Part shown: positions 35,577-45,101 of the stretch, piece by piece
Layout of the letters: each line of letters opens with the position of its first letter
Numbering within the stretch: position 1 is the first letter of the stretch
Assembly (NCBI RefSeq): GCF_004358105.1
Contig: NZ_SMYL01000004.1
Span: 1-64,000, forward strand
DNA length: 64,000 nucleotides
From: Sapientia aquatica
Lineage (GTDB): Bacteria; Pseudomonadota; Gammaproteobacteria; Burkholderiales; Burkholderiaceae_D
Direction: 5' to 3'
Position numbers and translations under genes: made by a program
Notes under the pieces: model-generated
Seen by the model: only the letters and a program-made list of their open reading frames with translations
Databases searched by the model: none
What the model was told of the DNA's origin: nothing

Positions 35577-36629
35577 ATGGCACTCACTCCTAGCACCATC
35601 CTGACCGGCTTTTTAGGCGCGGGCAAAACAACGTTATTAAATCGCATTTTGCACGAAGACCACGGCTTTAAAATCGCCGTGATTGAGAATGAATTTGGCG
35701 AAGAAAATATCGACAACGAGATCTTGCATCGCGACACCAATGAGCAAATCGTTGAAATGAATAACGGCTGCATTTGCTGCACCGTGCGCGGTGATTTAAT
35801 CGTGGCGCTAACCAATCTAGCGGCCAAGCGCGACGCAGGTGAAATCAGTTTTGATCATTTAATTATCGAAACCACAGGCCTAGCCAATCCCGGCCCGGTG
35901 GCGCAAACGTTTTTTGTAGACGATCAAGTCGCAACACATTTTATGCTGGACGCGATCATCACCGTGGTCGATGCAAAACACGGCATGCAGCAACTCGATC
36001 AACATCAAGAGGCGCAGCGTCAAGTTGGCTTTGCTGACAAAATTTTTATCAGTAAATCCGATTTAGTGGGTGCCCAGCAAGTGCAAGAATTAACCGCGCG
36101 GCTAAAGCGTATGAATCCGCGCGCACCAATTAGCACGGCCCACTTCGGCGAAGTCGCCATTGCCGATGTGTTGGATCTGCGTGGTTTTAATCTGAACGAG
36201 AAACTCGAGATTGACGCCGATTTCCTCAAAGACGAATCGCACGATCATCAGCACGACGAACATTGCGCGCACGATGATCACACCCATTGCGGCCACGATC
36301 ATGGACACGATCACCACGCACATCAGCATTTAGACGATATCTCATCGTTTGTCTTCAAAAGCCAACGTCCATTTAATACCGCATTGCTGGATGAATTCTT
36401 AAACGAAATCATTAACAATTTTGGGCCGCAGATGCTGCGTTATAAAGGGATTTTGTACATGCAGGGCGCGGACCGCAAAGTTGTTTTCCAAGGTGTGCAT
36501 CAAATTATGGGTAGCGATGTTGGCCGAGCTTGGGAAAATGATGAAATAAAGGAAAGTAAAATTGTCTTCATAGGCAATAATCTACCAAAAGCTATTTTTA
36601 TTAGCGGTTTGGAGCAATGTCTGGTATAA
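35577..36629 (+). CDS. CobW/COG0523-family GTPase, probable zinc metallochaperone
   Basis: 350 residues. The GTPase domain has Walker A GFLGAGKTT (11-19) and the metal-binding C65-I-C67-C68 site in NNGCICCTVRGDL, both diagnostic of the COG0523 group. A His/Asp-rich stretch (about 222-252, more than ten His) lies between it and the CobW C-terminal domain, and suggests zinc or nickel storage. Zinc chaperones of this family deliver metal under starvation. It precedes a DksA homologue that lacks most zinc ligands, a meaningful pairing. No Zur box is evident in the short upstream gap. Confidence 0.9.
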   Translation: MALTPSTILTGFLGAGKTTLLNRILHEDHGFKIAVIENEFGEENIDNEILHRDTNEQIVEMNNGCICCTVRGDLIVALTNLAAKRDAGEISFDHLIIETTGLANPGPVAQTFFVDDQVATHFMLDAIITVVDAKHGMQQLDQHQEAQRQVGFADKIFISKSDLVGAQQVQELTARLKRMNPRAPISTAHFGEVAIADVLDLRGFNLNEKLEIDADFLKDESHDHQHDEHCAHDDHTHCGHDHGHDHHAHQHLDDISSFVFKSQRPFNTALLDEFLNEIINNFGPQMLRYKGILYMQGADRKVVFQGVHQIMGSDVGRAWENDEIKESKIVFIGNNLPKAIFISGLEQCLV

Positions 36630-36739
36630 ACTAGCGGATTGCTGATTTTGAGGTTTTTTTCACAAAATCAGCCGGGTGGTACGGTCAACAAAACGTGACT
36701 GTTCTTATATCAATATCTGTCGTATCGAGAGTATGCGAA

Positions 36740-37195
36740 GTGGCAACTAAAACTACCAAAACAAGTGCAGCAAGCAATAAACAAGTAGCCCTACTCACTG
36801 AGGAAGAAATTCTTAAGATGGGTGAGAAGGATTATATGAACGAAGCCCAGTTGGCTTTTTTTAAAGCGCGTTTGCAACAGTTAGAAAAAGATCTGCTGAA
36901 AAATGCTGATGAGACGACTGAACACTTGCGTGAAACCGTCTTAGTACCTGACCCAGCAGATCGTGCAACGATTGAAGAAGAACACGCTTTAGAACTGCGC
37001 ACTCGTGATCGCGAACGCAAATTGCTCAAAAAAGTACAGCAATCTATCGCCCTAATTGATGCGGGTGAATACGGCTGGTGCGAAGAAACTGGCGAACCAA
37101 TTGGTGTGGCGCGGTTATTAGCGCGTCCAACGGCGAATTTATCGTTAGAAGCTCAACAACGGCGCGAATTAAAGCAAAAGTTATATGGTGATTGA
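36740..37195 (+). CDS. dksA: RNA polymerase-binding transcription factor DksA, zinc-ligand-poor type
   Basis: Binds the RNA polymerase secondary channel and works with ppGpp in the stringent response. The coiled coil carries the conserved DPADRA tip (VLVPDPADRATIEEE). The C-terminal globular region reads WCEETGEPIGVARLLARPTANLSLEAQ: only one of the four zinc Cys is kept (CXXC is CEET; the second pair is SLEA). The start is uncertain: a GTG at 36740 gives VATKTTK and 151 residues; the frame is open to 36695. It is likely to remain active without zinc. A strong terminator follows. Confidence 0.92.
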   Translation: MATKTTKTSAASNKQVALLTEEEILKMGEKDYMNEAQLAFFKARLQQLEKDLLKNADETTEHLRETVLVPDPADRATIEEEHALELRTRDRERKLLKKVQQSIALIDAGEYGWCEETGEPIGVARLLARPTANLSLEAQQRRELKQKLYGD

Positions 37196-37220
37196 TCTCT
37201 GTGGACTTTAGTCACAACTT

Positions 37221-37260
37221 AAAAACAGGTAGCTCGCTTCAATAGCAGCTACCTGTTTTT
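37221..37260 (+). terminator. Rho-independent terminator after dksA
   Basis: AAAAACAGGTAGCT and AGCTACCTGTTTTT form a perfect 14-bp stem with a 12-nt loop, and the stem ends in a T-run. Confidence 0.93.
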
Positions 37261-37529
37261 ACATCTTGAGATCGAATTTACACTGTTCGTTATTGGGGAA
37301 AATTTGTTAAATTTCATTTATAAAATCACCAAATAATGTATTATTGTTGAGCAAAATTCGCGGTATTTTATTTGGTCTCACATTCCAAACAACGTTTCTT
37401 TCGCAAAATGTTAATCGATTAGGCTGTATGGTTTCTACGTTAGATCGAATATACTTATTTTCTTTTAGCAATACTTCGGTTAATCGGTACAACTTTCTCG
37501 TTCACACTTAATCGCACAGGGATCTGGCA

Positions 37530-38936
37530 GTGATTTTTTCGATTTTCGGTAAAAAAAATGGTGCAAAAAAAGCTACTTCAGCCGAGAACACGTCGGCCAA
37601 AGATAGCTTATTGACCACGACCGGATTAACCGATAACACGAGCGAAGAGTTCGCCAACTCAATCATGGCGCAACGCCATAAAGCACGCGCCACCGAGCGT
37701 AAAATCGACGCGATCGAATACGAAATGTCACGCGACATTGTTAAAAGAAAAGGCGAGCCGCAGCCCGAATACATCCCGCAGCAGCCTAACGCCAATACCG
37801 ATTTATTCGACGTCGATCATCCCTTAGACGTTAAAAGGCATCCGGACGACGATCATTTCGAGACGACCATGCCATTAATGGGCGCAGCAACCGAGTATCT
37901 GCTTGGTGCCAATACCGAAGGGATGAACAAACATCACGGCGCGATAGAAAATATTCCTGCCTTAGAGGAAGCCGCTATTTTGTTCGCCAGCGAGCAAATC
38001 GAAGCGACTGAAATCATCCTCAAAAATTTGATCGAAAACGAAAATTACAACGCGCTCAATCCTACCGCGTGGTTGATGTTATTCGACCTTTATCAAATCA
38101 CGAACGAGCAAACTAAATTCGAGCAATTAAGCTTGGATTACGTCAGCAAGCTTGAAATCTCTGCGCCGATTTGGGTCACGCCGCAAGCGCAAAGCGCGCC
38201 CAAAGTCGAAAAAGGCTTTGTGCCTGGCGTTTCGTTTTCAGGCAAGCTCAACGACCAAATCGGCAAACAAGTTGATAAATTAATTGGACTAGCCAAGCAA
38301 AGCCAGCAACTGCGCCTAGAGTTTGTGCGTATCACCGAAGTCAGCGCCGAGGGCTGCGAGTTGCTGCTAAAAGGCTTTCAAGCCTTGAAGAAAGCCAAGC
38401 AAGAATTGACCGTCGTTGGCGCCGCTGATTTGATTAAATATGTGCGCTCATTAATCGCTGTTGGTCGGCGCGATGCCAGCGAAGCGCCTTGGTTGCTCTT
38501 ATTAGAGTTACTTCAATTGGTCAATGACGAAGCCGGTTTTGAAGAGGCCAGCATCGATTACTGCATTACCTACGAAGTTTCACCGCCGTCTTTCGAAGCA
38601 CCCAAAAACAAATCAACCGCACCCTCGGTTGGCATCTCGATTGAATTCGTCGAAGCCGAGCGCTTTGCCCTACCGAAAATCATCGCTGGTAATACCGATG
38701 AATTAATCGGCAATATCGCCGCTTTCGCCAAAGAGCACCATTCTGTTCAACTCGATTGTTCGCAGTTAGATCGGATCGATTTTAGTTCTTGTGGCAGCCT
38801 GCTCACCGGGCTGATTCCGATTTCGAAACAGCTCAATGTGTCGATCGAATTCCACGAAGCCAATCATTTGGTGATTGCGCTATTAAACGCGATGGGCTTT
38901 AAAAACGTCGCCATCATATTCCCGCGCAAGCGTTAA
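37530..38936 (+). CDS. Protein with two STAS-like domains
   Basis: 468 residues beginning at GTG 37530 (AGGGA 10 bp before). The N-terminal 150 residues are low-complexity and charged. Two repeated units follow (about 225-320 and 365-468), each with the STAS pattern of beta strand, SFSGKLNDQ or SIEFVEAERFALPKI, then a helix ending in SAEGCELLLKGF or DFSSCGSLLTGL. They resemble MlaB- and anti-anti-sigma-type domains, but the phosphoacceptor Ser is not clearly placed. Homologues occur beside hslVU in Burkholderiales. The function is not known; a scaffold or partner-switch role is an inference. Confidence 0.75.
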   Translation: MIFSIFGKKNGAKKATSAENTSAKDSLLTTTGLTDNTSEEFANSIMAQRHKARATERKIDAIEYEMSRDIVKRKGEPQPEYIPQQPNANTDLFDVDHPLDVKRHPDDDHFETTMPLMGAATEYLLGANTEGMNKHHGAIENIPALEEAAILFASEQIEATEIILKNLIENENYNALNPTAWLMLFDLYQITNEQTKFEQLSLDYVSKLEISAPIWVTPQAQSAPKVEKGFVPGVSFSGKLNDQIGKQVDKLIGLAKQSQQLRLEFVRITEVSAEGCELLLKGFQALKKAKQELTVVGAADLIKYVRSLIAVGRRDASEAPWLLLLELLQLVNDEAGFEEASIDYCITYEVSPPSFEAPKNKSTAPSVGISIEFVEAERFALPKIIAGNTDELIGNIAAFAKEHHSVQLDCSQLDRIDFSSCGSLLTGLIPISKQLNVSIEFHEANHLVIALLNAMGFKNVAIIFPRKR

Positions 38937-39108
38937 TTTCTCGTCAAGTAGCTCAATTCGTACCACCGCAAGCAAGCGCATCGAAGTTGAAATTTGCTTG
39001 TAATTTCCAATTCTTGCCCCAAACTCCAGCCTATCGTTTGCAAATCAATTCATTCTGCTGAGTAAGCATATGAATTAATTTTCAACATTCTTCAACATAA
39101 AGGCAGGT

Positions 39109-39645
39109 ATGGAACAATTTCACGGCACAACTATTTTGTCCGTCCGGCGCGGCAACAGCGTCGCCCTCGGCGGTGACGGACAAGTCACTCTAGGTAATAT
39201 CGTCATGAAGGGCACCGCACGCAAAGTGCGTAAGCTGTACCACGGCAAAGTGCTCGCAGGCTTTGCTGGCGGAACAGCCGATGCATTTACCTTAATCGAA
39301 CGCTTTGAAGCAAAATTAGAAAAACACCAAGGCCATCTCATGCGCGCTTCAGTTGAGCTCGCCAAAGACTGGCGTACCGACCGCATGTTGCGTCGCTTAG
39401 AGGCGATGTTGCTGGTCGCTGATCGTGAAACGACCTTAGTCATTACCGGCAACGGCGACGTGCTGGAACCCGAAGATGGCATCGGCGCGATTGGTTCGGG
39501 CGGCACTTTTGCTCAATCCGCGGCCAAAGCCTTGCAAGAAAACACCGAATTAACACCGGTCGACATCGTTAAAAAATCACTCACTATCGCTGGTGAATTG
39601 TGCATCTACACCAATTTGTCGCACACCATCGAAACATTGGACTAA
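39109..39645 (+). CDS. hslV: HslV, ATP-dependent protease peptidase subunit
   Basis: 178 residues. The N-terminal nucleophile threonine is T7 (MEQFHGTT), exposed after processing; [10 protein letters not shown] and the [10 protein letters not shown] block follow, as in all HslV. It assembles as a double hexamer with the HslU ATPase to degrade regulators and misfolded proteins under heat stress. An AAAGGCAGG-like ribosome binding site precedes the ATG. hslU begins 6 bp after the stop, so the pair is one operon. Confidence 0.97.
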   Translation: MEQFHGTTILSVRRGNSVALGGDGQVTLGNIVMKGTARKVRKLYHGKVLAGFAGGTADAFTLIERFEAKLEKHQGHLMRASVELAKDWRTDRMLRRLEAMLLVADRETTLVITGNGDVLEPEDGIGAIGSGGTFAQSAAKALQENTELTPVDIVKKSLTIAGELCIYTNLSHTIETLD

Positions 39646-39651
39646 TCCAAC

Positions 39652-40992
39652 ATGAATAATTTAATTAGCATGACTCCCCAAGAAATCGTCTCGGAATTGG
39701 ACAAGCACGTTGTCGGTCAAAACAAGGCCAAACGCGCTGTGGCAATCGCCCTACGCAACCGCTGGCGACGTCAGCAAGTGGCCGAACCACTACGCAACGA
39801 AATCACGCCCAAAAATATTTTAATGATCGGACCAACAGGCGTTGGTAAAACCGAGATCGCACGTCGCTTGGCTAAATTAGCCGACGCGCCATTTATCAAA
39901 ATCGAAGCAACCAAATTTACCGAAGTCGGCTACGTTGGACGCGATGTGGATACGATTATTCGTGATTTGATTGAAATCGGCGTAAAGCAAACTCGCGCCT
40001 CTGAAATCAAAAAAGTCCGCGTGCGCGCCGAAGACGCGGCCGAAGATCGTATCCTCGATATTCTGTTACCGCCAGCACGCGATTTTGGCTTAAATCCAAG
40101 TGAGCCCGCGCCAGACAACAGCACACGCCAAACGCTGCGTAAGCGCCTGCGCGAAGGTTTGATGAACGACAAAGAGATCGAAATCGATGTCGCCGAGAAC
40201 GCACCACAATTAGAAATTATGGCGCCGCCCGGCATGGAGGAAATGACCGAGCAGATTAAGACGATGTTTTCTGGTGCCAATAGCGCGCGCAAAAAACCAC
40301 GCAAATTATTGATTCCTGAAGCGCTGAAATTATTGACCGATGAAGAAGCGGCAAAGTTACTCAACGAAGACGATATTAAGAAAAATGCGATTCAAAGCGT
40401 CGAGCAAAACGGCATCGTGTTTTTGGATGAAATCGACAAAATCGCTAGCCGCTCGGAGTCGGGCGGGGCCGAAGTTTCGCGCGCGGGTGTGCAACGTGAT
40501 TTGCTGCCATTAGTCGAAGGCACCACCGTCAACACCAAATACGGCATGATCAAAACCGATCATATTTTATTCATCGCATCGGGCGCATTCCATTTAGCCA
40601 AGCCATCGGATTTAATCCCTGAACTACAAGGTCGTTTCCCGATTCGGGTTGAATTGGAATCGTTATCGGTAGCCGACTTTGAACAGATTTTAACTAGCAC
40701 CGACGCTTGCCTGACCAAGCAATATCAAGCGCTGTTAGAGACGGAAGATGTGAAGATTAATTTCGCACAAAGCGGTATCAAAAAGTTGGCCGAAATCGCT
40801 TACTCAGTGAACGAAACCACCGAAAATATCGGCGCTCGTCGCCTGTACACCGTGATGGAAAAACTGCTGGAAGAAATCTCGTTTAACGCCAATAGCGGCA
40901 ACGGCGAAGTCATTGAAATCAATGGCGACTATGTGCAAGAACGCTTAGGCGCGCTGTCTGTGGACGAGGATTTATCGCGCTACGTGTTGTAA
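39652..40992 (+). CDS. hslU: HslU, ATP-dependent protease ATPase subunit
   Basis: 446 residues, AAA+ unfoldase. Walker A is GPTGVGKTE (60-68), Walker [12 protein letters not shown], and sensor regions follow in the C-terminal half. Between them is the I domain (about 110-245) that gates substrate entry, with GMEEMTEQ. The C-terminal DEDLSRYVL tail inserts into HslV pockets. It works with the preceding hslV gene. Confidence 0.97.
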   Translation: MNNLISMTPQEIVSELDKHVVGQNKAKRAVAIALRNRWRRQQVAEPLRNEITPKNILMIGPTGVGKTEIARRLAKLADAPFIKIEATKFTEVGYVGRDVDTIIRDLIEIGVKQTRASEIKKVRVRAEDAAEDRILDILLPPARDFGLNPSEPAPDNSTRQTLRKRLREGLMNDKEIEIDVAENAPQLEIMAPPGMEEMTEQIKTMFSGANSARKKPRKLLIPEALKLLTDEEAAKLLNEDDIKKNAIQSVEQNGIVFLDEIDKIASRSESGGAEVSRAGVQRDLLPLVEGTTVNTKYGMIKTDHILFIASGAFHLAKPSDLIPELQGRFPIRVELESLSVADFEQILTSTDACLTKQYQALLETEDVKINFAQSGIKKLAEIAYSVNETTENIGARRLYTVMEKLLEEISFNANSGNGEVIEINGDYVQERLGALSVDEDLSRYVL

Positions 40993-41005
40993 ATTAGGCC
41001 AAAAT

Positions 41006-41045
41006 AAAAAACGGATCCTACTTCAAAATGGGATCCGTTTTTTTA
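41006..41045 (+). terminator. Rho-independent terminator after hslVU
   Basis: AAAAACGGATCC pairs with GGATCCGTTTTT, loop 12 nt. The T-run on the plus strand ends hslU; the A-run lets it act on the convergent gpsA transcript too. Confidence 0.9.
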
Positions 41046-41061
41046 TGTTTTTTTGACTACC

Positions 41062-42048
41062 TTAATTTAGCTCGGCTTTGGAATCCCGCGCTAGCAGTCG
41101 TTTCACCATCTCGGCAGTGCTATCACCGTCAAACAACACACCGGCCACCGCATTGGTAATTGGCATATCCACGTTCAATTGGCGACTTAATTGCTGCACC
41201 GCTTGCGCGCATCGAACGCCTTCGGCCACGTGTCCTAACTCTTGCACAATTTGCGCTAAGGGCTTACCTTGCGCCAGACCCAAACCCACGCGGCGGTTAC
41301 GCGACAAATCGCCGGTGCAGGTCAAAATCAAATCGCCCATTCCGGTCAAGCCCATGAATGTTTCCATGTGCCCACCGAGCGCCTGACCGAGCCGTGTAAT
41401 TTCAGCCAAGCCGCGGGTAATCAACGCAGCACGAGCATTCAAGCCCAAACCTAATCCGTCCGCCACGCCAGTTGCAATGGCCATGATGTTTTTAACCGCG
41501 CCACCGACTTCGACACCGATCACATCATCGCTGGAATAGACCCGCAGCGCCGGCCCATGCAAGGCGCTCACAACGAGTTCCGCCAATTCTGGGAAGTGCG
41601 ACGCAATCGTCAAAGCGCATGGTTGGCCTTTAGCGACTTCCTGTGCAAAAGAGGGGCCAGACAAAACGCCACAAGGAATTGATAAGCCTAATTCTTGCTG
41701 CACCACTTGGTGCGGTAACAAAAAGCTGCCCTCTTCCAAACCTTTGCATAACCAAACCAAATTCGGAATGGAATAAGCGCGCAAAGTTTGAGATAGCGGA
41801 CGCAAACCCGCGACCGACGAACCAATAATCAATAAGCTCTGTGGTTGTTGAACATGCGCGATTGCGTGATCCAGATCGGTGCTGAGAACAAGTTCGGGTG
41901 GGAGGTTAAATCCTTGGTGCTGGCGGGTTTGCTCTGCTTGAGCGATCGCATCGCTGTTTCGGCCCCACAGCACAACCTGATGGCGCGCTGCCAGTGAGAT
42001 TGCTAATGCACTTCCCCAAGAACCTGCGCCAAGTATGGTGATATTCAT
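41062..42048 (-). CDS. gpsA: Glycerol-3-phosphate dehydrogenase [NAD(P)+]
   Basis: Reduces dihydroxyacetone phosphate to sn-glycerol-3-phosphate, the backbone of phospholipids. The Rossmann motif ITILGAGSWGSALAISLA opens the 328-residue protein; CGVLSGPSFAQEVAKGQP and the C-terminal GLTGMGDLILTCTGDLSRNRRVG signature follow. It ends the rhodanese, grxC, secB, SH3-protein, gpsA run, an order typical of Burkholderiales apart from the SH3-protein gene. Confidence 0.96.
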   Translation of the reverse strand: MNITILGAGSWGSALAISLAARHQVVLWGRNSDAIAQAEQTRQHQGFNLPPELVLSTDLDHAIAHVQQPQSLLIIGSSVAGLRPLSQTLRAYSIPNLVWLCKGLEEGSFLLPHQVVQQELGLSIPCGVLSGPSFAQEVAKGQPCALTIASHFPELAELVVSALHGPALRVYSSDDVIGVEVGGAVKNIMAIATGVADGLGLGLNARAALITRGLAEITRLGQALGGHMETFMGLTGMGDLILTCTGDLSRNRRVGLGLAQGKPLAQIVQELGHVAEGVRCAQAVQQLSRQLNVDMPITNAVAGVLFDGDSTAEMVKRLLARDSKAELN

Positions 42049-42144
42049 GATGTTTTAAATAAGCGCATCACGCCCAAAATGGCGCAAAGTGCAGAAATTA
42101 GTAATGAGTAGTGAATTTGATCTTTGATGCGAGTTCATTACGAA

Positions 42145-42597
42145 CTACACACCCCAAATATCACTGACTTTGACGTAGCCGATCGAACCGTCGGCGTGCT
42201 TAACTTTTGCCCACGTTGTGCTAACTGGTTCGACCAATTCAAGCAACACGCCCTTGTCGGCAGAAAACACGACCTCAGCAGAATCATCTGGATTAGCGCG
42301 AATTTTTGCATTTAAATTGCGTACCAAGATGTTTTTACGCTCGACTAATTGCTTGGTTTCGATCCAAGACAAGTCGCCAGCAAAGTCGCGCACCTTGGAC
42401 CACAGGCCGTAATTAATCACGACCTCAACCGGCATACCGCGTGGCGCGACGTAGAGCTTTTGACCGCGGGACGACGGCGCGTCGTACATCACAACGGCGG
42501 TTGGGCCAACATTCTTAAACTCAACAGCAAGCGCAGCTCCAGCTTGCAAGCATGCGGCCAGCGCTACTAAAAGAACCAAGCGAGTTTGAGTTTTCAT
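42145..42597 (-). CDS. Exported protein with SH3-like (SH3_3/SH3b) domains
   Basis: 150 residues with a signal peptide (MKTQTRLVLLVALAACLQAGAAL). Two SH3-like beta-barrel segments follow: FKNVGPTAVVMYDAPSSRGQKLYVAPRGMPVEVV and ILVRNLNAKIRANPDDSAEVVFSADKGVLLELVE, each with the usual VRxxP-like opening and a Trp-containing end (LWSKV, TWAKV). Bacterial SH3b domains often bind peptidoglycan. The gene sits between secB and gpsA, 97 bp before gpsA. The specific role is unknown. Confidence 0.8.
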   Translation of the reverse strand: MKTQTRLVLLVALAACLQAGAALAVEFKNVGPTAVVMYDAPSSRGQKLYVAPRGMPVEVVINYGLWSKVRDFAGDLSWIETKQLVERKNILVRNLNAKIRANPDDSAEVVFSADKGVLLELVEPVSTTWAKVKHADGSIGYVKVSDIWGV

Positions 42598-42762
42598 ACC
42601 AGCTCCCTGCGATTTGTGATGGATAACGATGGCGTTTAGTGAAGTCGAATTCTACTAAATACCTTAGCGGTGATCGGGCGCACTCAGGCGCATTTAGCAT
42701 TACGCCGAATAATCACGGTGGACTATTCGGCGTAAGTAAAACCAATTTCTACTAATTAAGAA

Positions 42763-43254
42763 TTAATGCGTAGTTGGCTGAGTTTCCTCTGGAACTGCTG
42801 CGGTTGCCGCAGCTTGTTCAGCCGCAGCGGCTTGCAAACGTTGCTGGAAGAATACTTCGAAGTTGATTTCGGCCAAATGAATTGGAGGGAAACCAGCGCG
42901 AGTAATAGCGTCAGCAATATTTGAACGTAAATATGGATAAACAATATTTGGGCAACCGATACCAAGCAATGGTGCTAATTGGTTTTCAGGAATATTGCGT
43001 GCTTCAAAAATACCCGCTTGTTTGCCTTCAACTAAGAACGCTACTTTATCTTTGATTTTTGCTGTAACAGTCACTGTCACAGTCGATTCGTAGATACCAT
43101 CGGTCAATGGTTGTGCTGCAACGTCAACAGCAACTTCAATTGCTGGGGCTTCTTGTTCTAAGAAGATCGCAGGCGAATTTGGTTGTTCTAAGGACAAATC
43201 CTTGAGGTAGACGCGTTGGATTTGGAATACTGGCTGCAAATTTTCTTCAGACAT
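42763..43254 (-). CDS. secB: Protein-export chaperone SecB
   Basis: Keeps precursor proteins unfolded and hands them to SecA. 163 residues: the N-terminal [19 protein letters not shown] and [33 protein letters not shown] are the family hallmarks. The tail is Ala- and Gln-rich ([11 protein letters not shown]). It is downstream of grxC with about 180 bp between, and upstream of an exported SH3 protein. Confidence 0.97.
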   Translation of the reverse strand: MSEENLQPVFQIQRVYLKDLSLEQPNSPAIFLEQEAPAIEVAVDVAAQPLTDGIYESTVTVTVTAKIKDKVAFLVEGKQAGIFEARNIPENQLAPLLGIGCPNIVYPYLRSNIADAITRAGFPPIHLAEINFEVFFQQRLQAAAAEQAAATAAVPEETQPTTH

Positions 43255-43436
43255 GAAACACTTTCTATAAATTAGTATGGAAACTGCCGGAACGACTCAG
43301 AGCAGTGGTAAAAATTAAGATTAGCGACAACACTAAAACTTCTAACCTATCAAATCTCAATAGCGCTTCGTAACTGAGGACATCTATCTACTTATCAAGA
43401 TCTTGCTTTGTATTAAGTTACTGATCTAACGCATTA

Positions 43437-43700
43437 TCACGCAGGATGAAGCAATTCGTCCAGTTTTCCGCTTCTATCAAGTACCGATAAGTCATCAAAA
43501 CCACCCACGTGCGTGTCGCCAATGTAAATCTGAGGAACGGTACGACGACCAGTTTGCTGCATCATTAAGTCGCGCTGCGCCGGGTCTAAATCAATGCGGA
43601 TCTTTTCGATCTGCTCGACACCTTTCGAGTGCAATAAACGCTCGGCCATAATGCAATAAGGGCAAACACCGGTGCTGTACATCTTTACATTCACGCTCAT
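43437..43700 (-). CDS. grxC: Glutaredoxin 3
   Basis: 87 residues (start ATG 43700 with GGAG 7 bp upstream; the frame continues to 43745 but without typical sequence). The redox site is C13-P-Y-C16, with TVPQIYIGDTHVGGFDDL as the glutathione-binding cis-proline region. It reduces protein-glutathione disulfides. It is located between the rhodanese and secB genes, as in related genomes. Confidence 0.95.
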   Translation of the reverse strand: MSVNVKMYSTGVCPYCIMAERLLHSKGVEQIEKIRIDLDPAQRDLMMQQTGRRTVPQIYIGDTHVGGFDDLSVLDRSGKLDELLHPA

Positions 43701-43750
43701 CTTACTACTCCACGTTGCTAAAATTTTACCAATCAAATCATTCAAAAAAC

Positions 43751-44152
43751 TTACTTAACCACTGGCAAACCCTGCGCTTGCCAAGCCGACATACCGCCGT
43801 CCATGCTGACCACTTGGGTAAAGCCGGCGCGCGTGAGCATAGCAACGGCGGTGGCCGAACGGGTGCCGCTGGCACAAACCACAATCACTGGATTGGCTTT
43901 TTGTTTTTCTAATTCCGTCATGCGATTGGATAAATCGTTGAGCGGAATGTTTTTGGCTGACTTAATGTGACCGACTTCAAACTCAGCAATATCACGCACA
44001 TCGATGACGTTACTTTTGTTTTGATTCATTAACTGCGTCGCTTGCAGCAAAGAGACTTTGGCGCCACGGCGTTGCAACGATGGAATCAGTAACGCGCCGC
44101 CAGAAACGAGGACCAAAGCAATTAAGAAAATATTATCAATAATGAATTTCAC
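43751..44152 (-). CDS. Membrane-anchored rhodanese-domain protein
   Basis: 133 residues: an N-terminal membrane helix (FIIDNIFLIALVLVSGGALLI) then a rhodanese domain. The active-site loop is CASGTR, with Cys as nucleophile, in VIVVCASGTRSATAVAMLTRAGF. The loop length fits a small sulfurtransferase (GlpE-type). It is the first gene of the rhodanese, grxC, secB set, about 200 bp divergent from gpmA. The sulfur acceptor is unknown. Confidence 0.9.
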   Translation of the reverse strand: MKFIIDNIFLIALVLVSGGALLIPSLQRRGAKVSLLQATQLMNQNKSNVIDVRDIAEFEVGHIKSAKNIPLNDLSNRMTELEKQKANPVIVVCASGTRSATAVAMLTRAGFTQVVSMDGGMSAWQAQGLPVVK

Positions 44153-44354
44153 ACAACATCCAATAGGCTAAGTTAACCGTGCCATTATAAAATAGATGGC
44201 GAAACTATGTACTAATACTGTGCCAGAGTTGAATAAACGGTGAGAAAATACGCTGGCTTTAATAAAATCCGTACAGCAGGCGCGGTTAATCCAGTCCAAT
44301 CAGTAGTCAATTTGTTTATTTTGTTTTTAATTTACTATTTTTAAAGAAATCATT

Positions 44355-45101
44355 ATGTATAAACTCGTTTTAATGCGTCATGGCGAATCCACTTGGAACC
44401 TCGATAACCGTTTTACTGGCTGGACCGATGTCGATTTGACTGAAAAAGGCGTGGCCGAAGCGCGCGCGGCGGGTCAACTCCTCAAAGAATCAGGATTTAG
44501 TTTCGATGTGGCCTATACATCCGTATTAAAACGCGCCATCCGCACCTTATGGAACACCTTGGATACGATGGATTTAATGTGGATTCCAGTGCAGCACGAT
44601 TGGCGCTTAAACGAACGTCATTACGGCGCATTGCAAGGTCTAAACAAAGCCGAAACCGCTGCCAAATACGGTGACGAACAAGTTATGGTGTGGCGCCGCA
44701 GCTATGACACACCACCTTTGCCGCTGACCAAGGATGATCCGCGTACCGATTTCAACGATCCACGTTACGCCACATTAGATGCCGCGCAAATCCCATTGAC
44801 CGAATGTTTGAAAGACACTGTCGCGCGTGTGATGCCAGCGTGGGAAGACAGCATCGCTCCTGCGATTAAATCTGGCAAGCAAGTATTAATCTCCGCCCAC
44901 GGCAACAGCTTGCGCGCGTTGATCAAAATGTTGGATGGTGTGAGCGACGAAGATATCGTCGGCTTAAATATCCCTAACGGTCAGCCATTAGTGTACGAAT
45001 TGGATGCCGATTTAAAACCGATCAAGCACTATTACCTAGGCGACCAAGAAGCGATCCAAGCAGCGTTGGCAGCCGTAGCGAATCAAGGTCGGGCAAAATA
45101 A
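44355..45101 (+). CDS. gpmA: 2,3-bisphosphoglycerate-dependent phosphoglycerate mutase
   Basis: Interconverts 3- and 2-phosphoglycerate in glycolysis. 248 residues. The phosphohistidine motif is [10 protein letters not shown] with H9; substrate residues are in [15 protein letters not shown] and the second His in [13 protein letters not shown]. The length matches the dPGM class. The next gene, an EnvC-like factor, starts directly after the stop codon. Confidence 0.97.
   Translation: MYKLVLMRHGESTWNLDNRFTGWTDVDLTEKGVAEARAAGQLLKESGFSFDVAYTSVLKRAIRTLWNTLDTMDLMWIPVQHDWRLNERHYGALQGLNKAETAAKYGDEQVMVWRRSYDTPPLPLTKDDPRTDFNDPRYATLDAAQIPLTECLKDTVARVMPAWEDSIAPAIKSGKQVLISAHGNSLRALIKMLDGVSDEDIVGLNIPNGQPLVYELDADLKPIKHYYLGDQEAIQAALAAVANQGRAK

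Noticed and set aside
37307-37492. 61-residue minus-strand frame in the AT-rich gap before the STAS gene
   Set aside because: No ribosome binding site, no domain, and composition of noncoding AT-rich DNA.
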